In this document: positions 25,917-33,855 of the stretch, in pieces
Numbering within the stretch: position 1 is the first letter of the stretch
How the letters are laid out: every line of letters starts with the position of its first letter
Source: Desulfobacter vibrioformis DSM 8776
GTDB taxonomy: Bacteria > Desulfobacterota > Desulfobacteria > Desulfobacterales > Desulfobacteraceae
Direction of reading: 5' to 3'
Length of the DNA stretch: 64,000 bases
NCBI RefSeq assembly: GCF_000745975.1
Contig: NZ_JQKJ01000003.1
Coordinates: 1 to 64,000, forward strand
Program-made: the position numbers and the translations under genes
The notes under the pieces: generated by a model
Databases searched by the model: none
What the model was told of the DNA's origin: nothing
Seen by the model: only the letters and a program-made list of their open reading frames with translations

Positions 25917-26795
25917 ATGAAAGAGAAGCCTAAACTATGGCATGACGCGGCACTTGCCGCTTCCCTGGATGAACGCTCCCTGGCACTCAGACATTGTATG
26001 GTAGACGTCCTCGCGGCTGCCAGCCGGGGCCATCTCGGTGCTTCCGCCAGTCTGATGGAAATCATGCGCGTTCTCTACGACAACATTCTCTCCTTTGATC
26101 CCGCTCACCCTGACAGTCCTTCACGCGACCGCTGCATCCTGTCCAAGGGGCACGGCTGCATCACCCAATACGTCATGCTGGCGGACAAAGGTTTTTTCCC
26201 CAAGGAAAAACTTTCGGAATTTTGCCACTACAACGGGCTACTGGGCGGCCATCCCTGCGCCTCTAAAGTGCCGGGCATGGAGGCCTCCACGGGTGCTTTG
26301 GGGCACGGGCTTCCCATTGGCGTAGGTATGGCCCTGGCCTTGAGAACGGACAAAAATCCGGCCCGCGTCTTCGTGGTCATGGGCGACGGCGAATGTAACG
26401 AGGGATCGGTATGGGAAGCGGCCATGAGCGCAGCCAAGCATGGCCTGGACAACCTGGTGGTCCTGGTGGACTATAACAAATTTCAATCATACGGTGAAAC
26501 CGCCGAAGTCGTGGAGCTTGAACCCTTTGCCGCCAAGTGGCGAAGCTTTGGGTTTGCGGTGCAGGAGGTCAACGGTCATGACGTCAACGACCTGCGGGAG
26601 GTTTTGAATAAAGTTCCCATTAAGCCGGGCATGCCCTCAGCCATCATCTGCCACACGATCAAGGGCAAGGGCTTTTCGTTCGCGGAAGACAATCTGGAAT
26701 GGCACCACAAAAGCAACCTGACGGAGGAATCCTTGAGCGGCATGTATGGCACATTGAAAGCCCTTTCCTTAGACAATAAAGGGAGTTCCTCATGA
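25917..26795 (+). CDS. Transketolase, N-terminal (ThDP-binding) subunit
   Basis: 292 residues, the usual size of the N-terminal half of split transketolases. GHLGASASLMEIM lies near 40-52, SKGHGCITQYVML near 77, and the ThDP/Mg motif GDGECNEGSVWEA at about 160-172, ending LVDYNKFQS. It transfers two-carbon ketol units between sugar phosphates. The partner subunit is at 30390-31319, separated by three genes; this is unusual, since the halves are normally adjacent. It ends in ATGA overlapping the sulfotransferase-like gene. Confidence 0.9.
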   Translation: MKEKPKLWHDAALAASLDERSLALRHCMVDVLAAASRGHLGASASLMEIMRVLYDNILSFDPAHPDSPSRDRCILSKGHGCITQYVMLADKGFFPKEKLSEFCHYNGLLGGHPCASKVPGMEASTGALGHGLPIGVGMALALRTDKNPARVFVVMGDGECNEGSVWEAAMSAAKHGLDNLVVLVDYNKFQSYGETAEVVELEPFAAKWRSFGFAVQEVNGHDVNDLREVLNKVPIKPGMPSAIICHTIKGKGFSFAEDNLEWHHKSNLTEESLSGMYGTLKALSLDNKGSSS

Positions 26796-28549
26796 TAGCG
26801 TCCTCTTTCGAGGCCTTCCGATACGGAAAAAGTGTCCTGATTTTCGATCATATTCCCAAATGCGCGGGAACCACCATGCTCGAATGCCTGCGCAAGGCAT
26901 TTCCAGCCTTCCTCCCCCTTTACAGCGCATACGACTGGTTTAAGGTCCGCAAGCACCTGCCAGCCATGCTGAATGAGCATGGCGTGGCAGCCCTGGCAGG
27001 TCATTTCAGTTGGGGCATTCATCGCGTGATTTCAAAGGAAGTCAAATGTCATTATTTTACTCTATTGCGGGAACCGGTATCGCTGGTCCAGTCCCAGTTG
27101 GGCTACCAACAAATCATGGGAAGTCATGCCTGCCGGGGGGAAGCCATAGACCGATGGATGCTGGAGCACAACTTTGCCAGCATGACCAGTCATATTTCAG
27201 GGGGACCGCTGCCCCCTGCGCGAGCTAAAATAGATTCCACGTATGCCTTTGTGGGTTTCACACACCAGTTTGACGACGCGCTCGATACCTTGACAAAGGC
27301 GACAGGGATACCCTTGAAGCAACCAGTCCGCAGGAACGTCTCGACCCGTCAGTTACGTGCCCGCTCCAATGTCGTTGATTTCGTAAAAAAACGCGGAGGA
27401 TTTGACTTCACTCTTTATGAACATGCACTGAAACGCTGGGGAAAGAAAGGCAATCTAAAAACGCCAATCCTTGATAAAACGCATTCAAAGGAAAATAGTA
27501 CAGAATCGAGACTTATTGACCAGATCACCAACAATGCTCCACAACAAATTCAAACAATATTCGGGGCAGCCGGGGTAGAGCCAATTGAATTGAAGGTGCT
27601 CCACAACAATTTTTCCGTATCGGTTGACGATGCCGTACTGCTTGATACCATTGCGCGACACAAGGATTTGGTCATAGACACATTGAATCCGGCCCTGATT
27701 TCTTCCCCCGAAGTCATTTGCAGCTTAGAAAAATTGGCAGGGGAACTCTCCAATCTTGCCAGCCCGGGCCAATATGACGGGCTTAATCGAAAATTGGCGG
27801 ATCTCTACCTGCTTCTAGCGAATATTGCCGCCAAGGACAACAAGGACAAAAGTGAGCAATTATTTTTACGCGCCATCGGCCTTTGCTGCGACCGACACCG
27901 TTGCAAGCACACTTATATGACCTGGCTGAGGCAACAAGGGCGCATCCGGGAATCGCTTGCCATCCTTGACGATCTCGCAGACGGCGGTCTGGATCAGCAT
28001 CTCCTGCGTGAAAGCATTGTCACCCTCGGCATGGTTGATGGCGGCAAGGATGTTCCGGCATTCCTCAAACAGCATGCCACGGAGATCCGCACAGCTTTCC
28101 CGCCAGATATTCTGCAAGAAACAATTCCATACCCTATCCGGCGCATACGCCATCTCCGGGGAAAAAAAGTGCTCCTCATTCGCTCCGGGCCTGAGATACT
28201 CTGCCGGGATCTTTTGAACCAACTGACTGATGCCGTGACGGAATTGGACATCATCCTGCAAAAAAGCAGCCCATTGGCCGAGGCATATGATTTCAACAGG
28301 GAATTTAGGGTACCGGACGGCAAACTGGATCCAATCGCATTATTGGAACGAAAGGGTGTAACCTTGAAAGCCGCAGGGTATGACTTCATCCTGATCGTAG
28401 TCTCAACAGTGGAGACCTTAATCTGCGCAAAAAATATTCTCTATCTCGCCAAAGAAATCCATGCGGCCACAACCTGTGGCTACCATTTTGAAAATATTTT
28501 TTATGACGCCGGGGATAAGTATGTCTTTGACGTGAACATGGAACTTTAA
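26792..28549 (+). CDS. Sulfotransferase-like protein with unknown C-terminal half
   Basis: 585 residues. The first ~200 resemble Sulfotransfer_2/heparan-sulfate-type sulfotransferases. HIPKCAGTTM at 20-29 is the PAPS phosphate-binding loop, followed by AGHFSWGIHRV and the REPVSLVQSQLGY segment (3'-phosphate binding). Residues ~290-450 are helical, perhaps TPR-like (SEQLFLRAIGLCCDRHRCK). Residues 450-585 form an alpha/beta section starting KKVLLIRSGPEI that I do not recognise. PAPS-dependent sulfation of the glycan is possible; no PAPS-synthesis gene is in the window. It is coupled to the transketolase subunit gene. Confidence 0.65.
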   Translation: MIASSFEAFRYGKSVLIFDHIPKCAGTTMLECLRKAFPAFLPLYSAYDWFKVRKHLPAMLNEHGVAALAGHFSWGIHRVISKEVKCHYFTLLREPVSLVQSQLGYQQIMGSHACRGEAIDRWMLEHNFASMTSHISGGPLPPARAKIDSTYAFVGFTHQFDDALDTLTKATGIPLKQPVRRNVSTRQLRARSNVVDFVKKRGGFDFTLYEHALKRWGKKGNLKTPILDKTHSKENSTESRLIDQITNNAPQQIQTIFGAAGVEPIELKVLHNNFSVSVDDAVLLDTIARHKDLVIDTLNPALISSPEVICSLEKLAGELSNLASPGQYDGLNRKLADLYLLLANIAAKDNKDKSEQLFLRAIGLCCDRHRCKHTYMTWLRQQGRIRESLAILDDLADGGLDQHLLRESIVTLGMVDGGKDVPAFLKQHATEIRTAFPPDILQETIPYPIRRIRHLRGKKVLLIRSGPEILCRDLLNQLTDAVTELDIILQKSSPLAEAYDFNREFRVPDGKLDPIALLERKGVTLKAAGYDFILIVVSTVETLICAKNILYLAKEIHAATTCGYHFENIFYDAGDKYVFDVNMEL

Positions 28550-28573
28550 ACGGCTCTCTTCAAGGAATATGAC

Positions 28574-29713
28574 ATGGGTACTTCCTGCATTGTCTGCCAA
28601 AAAGCGGAACTTGAATTCCCCGGGGTATATGGTTCCCTCCCTCGCGTGGGATCCGATTCACGTCCTTTGCCGCCCGGCGGTGGTATTTTGGGCCAGTGCA
28701 TGACTTGCGGCACGGTGCAAAAAGTCATAAACGACGCCTACCGGGCCGAATGCAAAGCCATTTATGCATCCTATGTCATGTACGGCCAGTCGGCTGAAAG
28801 CGCAGAGCCCAAGGTGTTTGACGGCAGACCAAATCTACGCTCAGTCAAACTTGTGTGCGCCATAACCCGTTCTATGGCTCTGCCTGTGGCAGGCTCACTC
28901 CTGGACGTAGGCTGCGGTAACGGCAACTTGCTGCGCAGCTTTAAATCGGCCCATCCCGGATGGAAACTTACCGGCCTGGAACTGGACGGCCGCCACCGTG
29001 AGGCGGTGGCGGCCATATGCGGAGGCAGTTCCCTCCGGACCGGCCAACTGGCGGATGTGACCGGAAGGTTTGACCTGATAACGGCGATGCACGTCCTGGA
29101 ACATATGGTGGATCCGGTGGAATTTCTCTGCCAGATTAGGGAACGTTTAACACCGGATGGGGCCGCCATCGTCCAACTTCCCCTCTGGCAGAAAAATCCA
29201 TTTGACTTGGTGGTGGCGGATCATGCTGTGCATTACAATGCCGATGCCCTGTGCCGCGTCCTGAACCGTGCCGGTTTCAGGCCCGTCTTTCTGTCCGACG
29301 GGATCATACCACGAGAATTGACGGTTATCGCGCGTCCCGGCAAAGGTTCCTTGGATACAAAAAAAACCGACGGTCCAAGTCTTGATGCGGCCCTCGGCTG
29401 GCTCTCCAGAGTCAGTGCCTTGGCTGCCCAAGCCATGAATGGTGCAGGAAAAAAATATTTCGGCATTTTCGGCACCGGCAATGCTGCCATGTGGACAACC
29501 AAGGCTTTGGCCGGCGTGAATTTTTACGTGGACGAAGACCCCACCCGGCAGGGTATCAACCTGCTAACCGGCAAGCAGGTCTATGCCCCGGAAAAGGTTC
29601 CTGAAGGCAGTACAGTGTTCATCAGCCTGCCCCCTGACTTATCCGAGAGCATTAAAACTCGGCTGCGCCATCTGCCGATAAACTGGCTGACTACGCCGCC
29701 TTTGGAGAATTAG
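28574..29713 (+). CDS. Sugar C-methyltransferase-like protein (Zn-finger, MTase, Rossmann tail)
   Basis: 379 residues in three parts. The N-terminal zinc-binding-like segment has CIVC (residues 5-8) and CMTC (about 42-45). The class I methyltransferase has motif I LLDVGCGNGN near 109-118 and AMHVLEHMVDP. The C-terminal domain starts YFGIFGTGNAAMWTTKAL and contains YVDEDPTRQGINLLTG. This is the order Methyltransf_13 / methyltransferase / Methyltransf_14 found in NDP-4-keto-sugar C-methyltransferases such as the TylCIII type. It probably adds a carbon branch to a nucleotide sugar. Confidence 0.78.
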   Translation: MGTSCIVCQKAELEFPGVYGSLPRVGSDSRPLPPGGGILGQCMTCGTVQKVINDAYRAECKAIYASYVMYGQSAESAEPKVFDGRPNLRSVKLVCAITRSMALPVAGSLLDVGCGNGNLLRSFKSAHPGWKLTGLELDGRHREAVAAICGGSSLRTGQLADVTGRFDLITAMHVLEHMVDPVEFLCQIRERLTPDGAAIVQLPLWQKNPFDLVVADHAVHYNADALCRVLNRAGFRPVFLSDGIIPRELTVIARPGKGSLDTKKTDGPSLDAALGWLSRVSALAAQAMNGAGKKYFGIFGTGNAAMWTTKALAGVNFYVDEDPTRQGINLLTGKQVYAPEKVPEGSTVFISLPPDLSESIKTRLRHLPINWLTTPPLEN

Positions 29714-29714
29714 C

Positions 29715-30374
29715 ATGTCGCACGAACTCTGGATGGAAGTGATGGACGGACTGGCCAACAAATGTCTGGAGTTATCCAAATATTTCACGCACCAGATCCT
29801 GTGCAATCCCCGCCACCTGCTCTTTACCCTCTCCCGGTACAAAGCCGCGGCTAGGTTGCTGCCCCGCTACCGGGAGTGTGCTGTGCTGGAGCTGGGCTGC
29901 AACGAAGGAATTGGCTCCCTGATTCTGGCCGAAAACGCCACAGCGTTCACCGGCGTGGACTTTGATGCGGACGGCATTGCCTGGGCACGGGAGAATCTGG
30001 CAAACGACAAGCTCTCCTTTATTGCCGATGATTTCCTGGGCAAGAGCTACGGAACTTTCGACGCAGTGGTCAGCTTGGACGTTATTGAGCACATCGCTCA
30101 ACAGGAAGAAAGCCGGTTCTTTGACACCATCCTGGCCAACCTGACCAGGGACGGCATCTGTGTCATGGGTACACCCAATGACACGGCATCCCGATATGCG
30201 TCGGAGGAAAGCAAGAAGGGACACATCAACATGTACACTTCAGAACGTCTTTACAAGGCGAGTGCAGAACGGTTCAAAAATGTCTTTTTCTTTGGTATGA
30301 ATGACGAAGTACTACATACCGGGTTCGATCACATGTGCCATTATTTGATGGTACTGGCCTGCAACCCGCGCTAA
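29715..30374 (+). CDS. Class I SAM-dependent methyltransferase
   Basis: 219 residues. Motif I is VLELGCNEGIG from about residue 57, followed by FTGVDFDADGIAWARENL and VSLDVIEHIAQQEE. This is a UbiG/Methyltransf_23-like small-molecule methyltransferase. GGAGAATTAGC gives the ribosome-binding site inside the end of the previous gene, one base apart. It is one of five methyltransferases in the second block. Confidence 0.85.
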   Translation: MSHELWMEVMDGLANKCLELSKYFTHQILCNPRHLLFTLSRYKAAARLLPRYRECAVLELGCNEGIGSLILAENATAFTGVDFDADGIAWARENLANDKLSFIADDFLGKSYGTFDAVVSLDVIEHIAQQEESRFFDTILANLTRDGICVMGTPNDTASRYASEESKKGHINMYTSERLYKASAERFKNVFFFGMNDEVLHTGFDHMCHYLMVLACNPR

Positions 30375-30389
30375 CGAATTGGAGATACA

Positions 30390-31319
30390 ATGAGAAAAAA
30401 ATGCCTCGACATGGTCCACGAGCTTGCCCGGCGGGATGAGCGCGTCTTTTTTGTGGGCTCGGACCTTGGCTTCGGCACTCTCAGGGAAATGCAAGAAGAG
30501 TTCCCGGACCGGTTCATCATGGAGGGCATCTGTGAACAGCACACGGTGGGACTGGCCGCAGGGCTGGCCCTGGAGGGAAAAATTCCGTTCGTGAACACCA
30601 TCGCCACTTTTATAGTACGCCGCGCCCTGGAACAGGTGGCCATGGACGCCTGCCTGCACGACCTGCCTGTACGCTTCATCGGCAACGGCGGCGGCCTGGT
30701 CTACGCCCCTCTGGGCTCCACCCACCTGGCCGTGGAGGATATCGCCCTCATGCGGGCCCTGCCGAACATGGCCATCGTCTGTCCGGCGGATGCAGAAGAG
30801 ATGGAGCGGTTCATGGAAACCACACTGGACTGGCCCCATCCCATCTACATTCGGCTGGCCAAAGGCTATGACCCCGTGGTCACGAACCCGGATCATGAGT
30901 TTGCCATCGGCAAATCCTACCGCTATGGTGAAAAGAAAGATGCCTTGCTGGTCACAACCGGCGTGGGGCTACGCGTCTGCAAAGACGCAGTTGATTTGCT
31001 GGAAAAGAATGGCATCGGCGCGTCCATCCTCTATATGCCAACGGTCAAACCTTTGGACGCGGAAGGCCTTTGCGATGCTGTGGCAGGAAGAAAAGCGGTG
31101 GTCACCGTGGAAGAGCACACGATCCTCGGCGGTTTGGGCTCTGCTGTGGCCGAAACGCTCATGGAGGCGGGTCTGGGTGGGGTACCGTTCAAGCGCATCG
31201 GACTGCCGGACGTATTCCCGGATCACTACGGCACCCAACACCAGATCATGGCGCGTTATGGCATTTGGCCGGATGGCATCGTCTCGACAGTGAAGACGCT
31301 TCTGGAAAGGGACGCATGA
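30390..31319 (+). CDS. Transketolase, C-terminal (pyrimidine-binding) subunit
   Basis: 309 residues. A pyrimidine-binding domain (about 1-165) contains RFIMEGICEQHTVGLAAGLA, which carries the glutamate that activates ThDP (GICEQ), and GNGGGLVYAPLGSTH. The transketolase C-terminal domain follows (YGEKKDALLVTTGVG, VEEHTILGGLGSAVAE). It pairs with 25917-26795. Split transketolases in sugar clusters may make seven-carbon or branched intermediates rather than serve the pentose pathway; that is inference from context. Confidence 0.9.
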   Translation: MRKKCLDMVHELARRDERVFFVGSDLGFGTLREMQEEFPDRFIMEGICEQHTVGLAAGLALEGKIPFVNTIATFIVRRALEQVAMDACLHDLPVRFIGNGGGLVYAPLGSTHLAVEDIALMRALPNMAIVCPADAEEMERFMETTLDWPHPIYIRLAKGYDPVVTNPDHEFAIGKSYRYGEKKDALLVTTGVGLRVCKDAVDLLEKNGIGASILYMPTVKPLDAEGLCDAVAGRKAVVTVEEHTILGGLGSAVAETLMEAGLGGVPFKRIGLPDVFPDHYGTQHQIMARYGIWPDGIVSTVKTLLERDA

Positions 31320-31320
31320 C

Positions 31321-32388
31321 ATGGGCCTGCTCTATACCAAAATGAAAATCTTTCACTACAGAGACAAGCTTAATTCACTGCCGCAAGCCCAAGAGATCCT
31401 GCCTCCCCTGCACATCCGTATCAAGCCCACCAACCGGTGCAACCATAACTGCGGTTACTGTGCCTACCGGACGGACAATCTCCAGCTTGGCCAGGACATG
31501 AACAAAACCGACACCATTCCGCGGGAAAAAATGAGAGAGATCGTTGAGGATCTCATCGACATGGGCGTGGGAGCGGTAACCTTTTCCGGCGGCGGCGAAC
31601 CCTTTATTTATCCCCATTTGGTAGAGACGGTCAGGGCCCTCACGGCAGGTGGTATTAAAGTGGCATCTCTGACCAACGGCTCTCGACTCGAAGGGGAGCC
31701 GGCCGAATTATTCGCCCACGAGGGCACCTGGCTGCGTGTCTCTCTGGACGGCTATGACGACCAAAGTTATGCCCGTTATAGAGGGGTGAAGGAAGGCGCG
31801 TTCACTCGGCTCTTGAACAATATGACCACCTTCAAGCGCCTGGGTGGTCCTTGTTATCTTGGTGTATCCCTCATTGTGGACAGGGAAAATCAGGCCCATG
31901 TTCGTGATCTGCTCTTTCGGCTCAGGGATACCGGCGTGGACTCGGTCAAAGTCTCACCCTGCATTGTGGCCAACGACGGTGTCCGCAACAACACGTATCA
32001 CCGCCCATTTTATGAGGCTGTATCCAGGCAGGTGGCAGAGGCCAAGGCAGAGCTCGATTCAAACGATTTTTTCATCTACGACGCCTATCATGAACTGGAC
32101 GAGAAGTTTGACAAACCCTACGGATTCTGCCCCTATTGCCAAATTCTACCGGTCATCGGAGCGGATCAAAATCTCTATCCTTGCCAGGACAAAGCGTACA
32201 ATCTGAAAGAAGGACTGCTGGGCAGTTTGAAAAACAAACGGTTCAAGGATCTATGGTTCTCAAGCAAGAACCGTTTCTTCAGAATTGACCCGTCACGTCA
32301 CTGCAATCACCACTGCGTGGCCAATTCCAAAAATCTGCTCATCCACGAATACCTGAACGTGGATTCTAATCATATTGAATTCGTATAG
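31321..32388 (+). CDS. Radical SAM protein with SPASM-like C-terminus
   Basis: 355 residues. The cluster motif is C40, C44 and C47 (TNRCNHNCGYCAYRT), then AVTFSGGGEPFIYPH near 81-95 and RVSLDGYDDQSYARYRG near 139-155. The end has CPYCQILPVIG, YPCQDKAYN and HCNHHCVAN, fitting an auxiliary-cluster region. AGGAGG-type spacing follows into the next gene. It sits immediately after the transketolase C-terminal subunit, so it may act on a sugar-nucleotide or glycan intermediate. Confidence 0.87.
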   Translation: MGLLYTKMKIFHYRDKLNSLPQAQEILPPLHIRIKPTNRCNHNCGYCAYRTDNLQLGQDMNKTDTIPREKMREIVEDLIDMGVGAVTFSGGGEPFIYPHLVETVRALTAGGIKVASLTNGSRLEGEPAELFAHEGTWLRVSLDGYDDQSYARYRGVKEGAFTRLLNNMTTFKRLGGPCYLGVSLIVDRENQAHVRDLLFRLRDTGVDSVKVSPCIVANDGVRNNTYHRPFYEAVSRQVAEAKAELDSNDFFIYDAYHELDEKFDKPYGFCPYCQILPVIGADQNLYPCQDKAYNLKEGLLGSLKNKRFKDLWFSSKNRFFRIDPSRHCNHHCVANSKNLLIHEYLNVDSNHIEFV

Positions 32389-32396
32389 GAGGCGTT

Positions 32397-32867
32397 ATGG
32401 TCGATATCCGGCAGACAGGTATCGCGGACAATGTCATGTTCGGAAATAACATCTCGGTCATGGTTCCGGCCAATCTCTATGGCTGCACCATTGGAGACGA
32501 TACGTTCATCGGTCCCTTTGTGGAAATCCAGTCCGATGCAATTATTGGCAAACGATGCCGCATTCAGTCCCACGCTTTCATCTGTTCCCTGGTTACCATC
32601 GGCAACGACTGTGTGATCTCCCACGGAGCCAAATTCGTTAACGACCCGTTTATAAATGACGGCCCGGCCAGGGGTGACCGGACTTTGTGGCGGTCAACAG
32701 TACTCGGCAACAATGTATCTGTGGGGACCAACGCCACCCTCATGCCAATCACGGTTTGTGACAACGTAGTCATCGGAGCAGGCAGTGTGGTGACCAAAGA
32801 CATCACCGAACCGGGCTACTACTGCGGCAACCCGGCCCGGTTCCTCAGGCCCCTCACCAAGGGATAG
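32397..32867 (+). CDS. Hexapeptide-repeat acyltransferase
   Basis: 156 residues of left-handed beta-helix pattern (I-G-D-D-T-x-I-G-P-F-V-E-I-Q type repeats across residues 15-80), with SHGAKFVNDPF in the loop and GAGSVVTKDITEPGYYCGNPAR at the end; this is the WlbB/WbpD/PglD-like layout, probably trimeric. It would acetylate (or otherwise acylate) an amino sugar. A perfect AGGAGG precedes ATG 32397. No aminotransferase for sugar amination is nearby, so the acceptor amine is unexplained. Confidence 0.85.
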   Translation: MVDIRQTGIADNVMFGNNISVMVPANLYGCTIGDDTFIGPFVEIQSDAIIGKRCRIQSHAFICSLVTIGNDCVISHGAKFVNDPFINDGPARGDRTLWRSTVLGNNVSVGTNATLMPITVCDNVVIGAGSVVTKDITEPGYYCGNPARFLRPLTKG

Positions 32868-32869
32868 CC

Positions 32870-33727
32870 ATGCAAACCCAAATCCCAAAAACCCTTGTTA
32901 TCGGAGCGGCCGGTTACATCGGCCGGGCCATGCACCTGGTGGCGAAACAGTCCTTCCCGGATGCTGTGGGATTAATGCGGAATCATGTGCCCTTGGAACG
33001 GCCCGATCTCTCCAACTTGGACGTGGATCAAAGAGAATACGAGTGGGGGATCATCGCTGCGGCCATACCCGGCCTGGCGTATTGTGAGGCCAACCCGGAG
33101 GAAACCTGGCAATGCAACGTGGAGGGCACCCTCTCCCTGGCCCGGCAACTGGCCGAAATAGGCATCCGCCCCTTATGGTTCTCCTCTGACCAGGTTTTCG
33201 ACGGCACGGCTTCACCCTATACGGACAGTGCTCCCCCTTCTCCAGTCAACGAATATGGACGACAAAAGGCAGAGGTGGAAGCAAATTTTTCGGACGCAAG
33301 CCGGGGAACCGGCCTGGTTGTCCGACTCTCCAAAATCTACGACACAACGCCCGGTTCCGGAACCCTGCTCGACAGAATGTTGACCAACCTGCGAAAGGGC
33401 TGTACGGAGCGGGCCGCCGAAGATCTGATATTCTGCCCCACTCACCTAAACGATGTGGTGAATTGTGCGTTCCTGCTCATGACCCGAAACGCGTCCGGCA
33501 TCGCCAATGTAGCCGCCGGGCCGATTTCCCGGCTTGACTTGGCACACATGGCTGCCGACGCCGCAGGGGTCGACCATAGCCGGGTGAAACCCATGCGTCT
33601 GGCCAGTCTGAAAGAACCGTTTTTCCGGCCTGGCCCACTGGAGCTCATTCCTTCTCCAAAGTTGTCAGGGTATGCTTTTCGAGATGTAGCTGAATCGTTT
33701 CATGAACTGGACGGGTCAGGCTATTGA
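32870..33727 (+). CDS. RmlD-like sugar-nucleotide reductase/epimerase
   Basis: 285 residues, extended SDR. The cofactor motif is GAAGYIGRA near residues 11-19. WFSSDQVFDG near 103 and the active-site YGRQK near 124 follow. The overall pattern is that of dTDP-4-dehydrorhamnose reductase (RmlD). It starts two bases after the acyltransferase stop, and a G/C-rich hairpin follows its end. Confidence 0.82.
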   Translation: MQTQIPKTLVIGAAGYIGRAMHLVAKQSFPDAVGLMRNHVPLERPDLSNLDVDQREYEWGIIAAAIPGLAYCEANPEETWQCNVEGTLSLARQLAEIGIRPLWFSSDQVFDGTASPYTDSAPPSPVNEYGRQKAEVEANFSDASRGTGLVVRLSKIYDTTPGSGTLLDRMLTNLRKGCTERAAEDLIFCPTHLNDVVNCAFLLMTRNASGIANVAAGPISRLDLAHMAADAAGVDHSRVKPMRLASLKEPFFRPGPLELIPSPKLSGYAFRDVAESFHELDGSGY

Positions 33728-33736
33728 TAACAAAGA

Positions 33737-33760
33737 TGCCCCCTCACATTGGGGGGGGCA
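33737..33760 (+). terminator. Hairpin after the RmlD-like gene, possible weak terminator
   Basis: TGCCCCC at 33737-33743 pairs with GGGGGCA at 33754-33760 around a ten-base loop. The downstream stretch is AT-rich but without a clean T run, so termination would be incomplete. It separates the preceding string from the AT-rich radical-SAM gene. Confidence 0.45.
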
Positions 33761-33855
33761 GGCAGCCTTTATATTAAAAATTGATTTTTTGTATTTGTCA
33801 TCTTTAAACAGATAGAAAAACATAAGAATTTCCTTATTGAAAAAATAGGAGAGCG

